From: Acanthaster planci
Lineage: Eukaryota > Echinodermata > Asteroidea > Valvatida > Acanthasteridae
Length of the DNA: 64,000 nt
Assembly: GCF_001949145.1 (NCBI RefSeq)
Contig: NW_019091432.1
Location: 1,723,278-1,787,277, forward strand
Direction: 5' to 3'
Positions 62,301 through 64,000 of this stretch are shown here, in pieces. The notes under the pieces are model-generated. The model was given only the letters and a program-made list of their open reading frames with translations, was not told the DNA's origin and searched no databases. Position 1 is the first letter of the stretch. Each line of letters opens with the position of its first letter. The translations under genes were made by a program, and so were the position numbers.

Positions 62301-64000
62301 ACATTAGAAACAGTTACTAATGTTGCCGAACTGTCCACTCTTGCTTCAGCAGCAAAATGTCACCTGTTTTCGTAGACAGTATGTGAAAAACCACACCATT
62401 GTTGTGTAGTGGATGTGGTTTTGGGAGGCTGTTTACGTTGGAGGCTTTTGCAGTGTAAACCTTGTTTAAGTGATCAGTTGAAGGCAAATCAAACTGCATT
62501 TCCAACTTCTGTCTGTGAAGCCCTTCAAGTCACATATGTGTGCGATTATGGAAAGATGTAATAGTGGTAGAAGCATGTTTCTGCTTTCCCTGTTGGAAGA
62601 AACATTGACATGATATCTCATTAAGTTTATTCCCTCGAGATTCGACTACATATTTCACCATCCTCCAAACTCCAATGCAGAGAATGGTGCATACATGTAT
62701 GTCTTAAGAAATCGAATAAATTTATCATTCAGTTTGTGTTAAAATGTTACGTTTAGCCCTGCATGTGCACAAACTTGTATGTGGATCTCCCCACTTCCAG
62801 CTCCTGTCAGAATGCAGTGCAGCTGCTATATTTTAAGCAACTGTTGTAATCATCTGTTTGTTCAGCCATTAGGTTGAACAAACATATGACCCTCCAAAAA
62901 ACAGCGACAAAAATCTGCTGCATGCAAGTTTCAGTCTGGACTTTTTTCAATTGTGCTACGGAAGCTATGAAACAGTTGCCATTAAAAGTGGTAAAAAGTT
63001 GCCCCAATTAATGTAAAAAAATATTTACGGTCAATAATTCTTTCAAAAGAATGGAAATCCAGGTCGTACGCCCCACCATAAACAACACTAGTCGTGGGAA
63101 ACCAGTAGCTGACCGTGAAGGAAACTTGTAAAATCAACAGAAGTTTCTTTTTGAAATTAGTGCATGTAAGGAAACAAATACAAGCATTGTTTAGTGTAAA
63201 ACGGCTGTTGAGAGGTGTCTTGAAGGACAAGAGGATTTTAAAAAAGTGTAAATTTTTTGTTAATTTCTTAATGTCAATAAAAATTCCAGCATTGTTCTGT
63301 AAAAAACAGAATTGGGTGGGTAACCGGAAGTATTATTATTATTAATAATACTTTTTTATGGCCTTGTTACCAAACTGTAACATTCAACGTCCAGCAAAGG
63401 ATCACAGATAACAACCCCCCTCCAAATCACAGCTTTTAAAAGTTAATCAAGATTACCTCCTGGAGATTTGTTGTCGCAGAATTGCTGTATCAGAGACATT
63501 GATTCAAGAGAAATGAAGAATTTGAAATACTCCCTCATTCTTTGATCCGCCACTGACCTCAAAGATTTCCTCTGGGGCGAGCTGAGTCACTTAGTATTGC
63601 TAAACCTTAATCTCCAACATTTCTTATGTCTCTATCTGACCTCTTTTCACTAACCACAAGGGAACTCGGGTATTTCATGTAGTCAGCTCTCAGACAGACC
63701 CTGACCCAGATTAACATTGAATCCCTTGGTGAGTCCTCAGATATCCTGATATTCTATTCCACGTGAAGTCTCAGAGTTAACAAGTCACAGCTTGTGTTCC
63801 GGAATCTCTCCCTGTTTGCTTCAATTTTTTTTTTCTCCGAGGTGTGTCAAAGTCATGTTCCCCCCCCAAAGCTTATGGTGTACTGTAGGTCTAATTTGAT
63901 GCAATCTAATTTGCCAGACTTGTATTGTGACTTTGAAAGTTTTTCCCAGTTGGGACTCAGGAGCTACATGTACTTTACCTTTCTCTCCTGGTAACTGACA
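59371..64000 (+). other. MPRIP intron 7 (partial) to right edge
   Basis: I searched for the start of the second PH domain (a GWL-type strand followed by WKKHWFVL-like sequence) and found none, so the intron continues beyond the window. It has TACATG motifs (60001, 61318, 61827, 61919, 61970), a repeat terminus ending at 62220 (GGCCGCGTC inverted, followed by TTA) and an ATT microsatellite at 63331. Confidence 0.55.

Overview
The window is animal nuclear DNA, about 64 kb, with long AT-rich introns, spliceosomal exons and many small DNA transposons. It has no operons or ribosome-binding sites. The two recognisable genes are both metazoan. The repeats (a tRNA-derived SINE, hAT, pogo/Tigger-like and Harbinger-like MITEs, and very frequent TACATG motifs) suggest an invertebrate deuterostome such as amphioxus, a hemichordate or an echinoderm. 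That placement is an inference, and I cannot name the species.

Layout. 1-3.6 kb: two diverged tandem copies of a 1.3-1.4 kb unit. Each carries a minus-strand single-exon reading frame for an unrecognised small acidic protein. The intact copy (2173-2703) contains two tandem repeats of a roughly 40-residue motif followed by a CPQC knuckle; the left copy has lost the C-terminal part. 3.6-8.3 kb: no gene seen; a 14-unit, 20-bp minisatellite lies at 7021-7297. 8.3-15.4 kb, minus strand: a PAQR-family membrane protein like MMD (PAQR10/11). Four coding exons are certain and a first exon is possible, but the exons expected to carry two conserved PAQR segments are not present. 15.4-19.4 kb: a divergent intergenic region with CpG-rich patches at both ends.

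19.4 kb to beyond 59.4 kb, plus strand: the 5' part of the homologue of MPRIP (myosin phosphatase Rho-interacting protein; outspread in Drosophila). Seven exons are resolved. They encode an N-terminal cysteine motif, a complete first PH domain split over four exons, and a Ser/Pro-rich linker. The splice phases all agree, except that the long linker exon (57621-58503) contains a one-base frameshift, probably an assembly error or an allele. The second PH domain and coiled coil expected for this family lie beyond the right edge. The introns hold most of the repeats, including a nested stack at 51785-53225. A 478-base assembly gap lies in intron 4.

The two named genes act in different places: MMD-like proteins are multi-pass membrane proteins, and MPRIP bridges RhoA, myosin phosphatase and actin. 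The sequence gives no reason to think they work together. The most novel item is the tandemly duplicated repeat protein at the left end.
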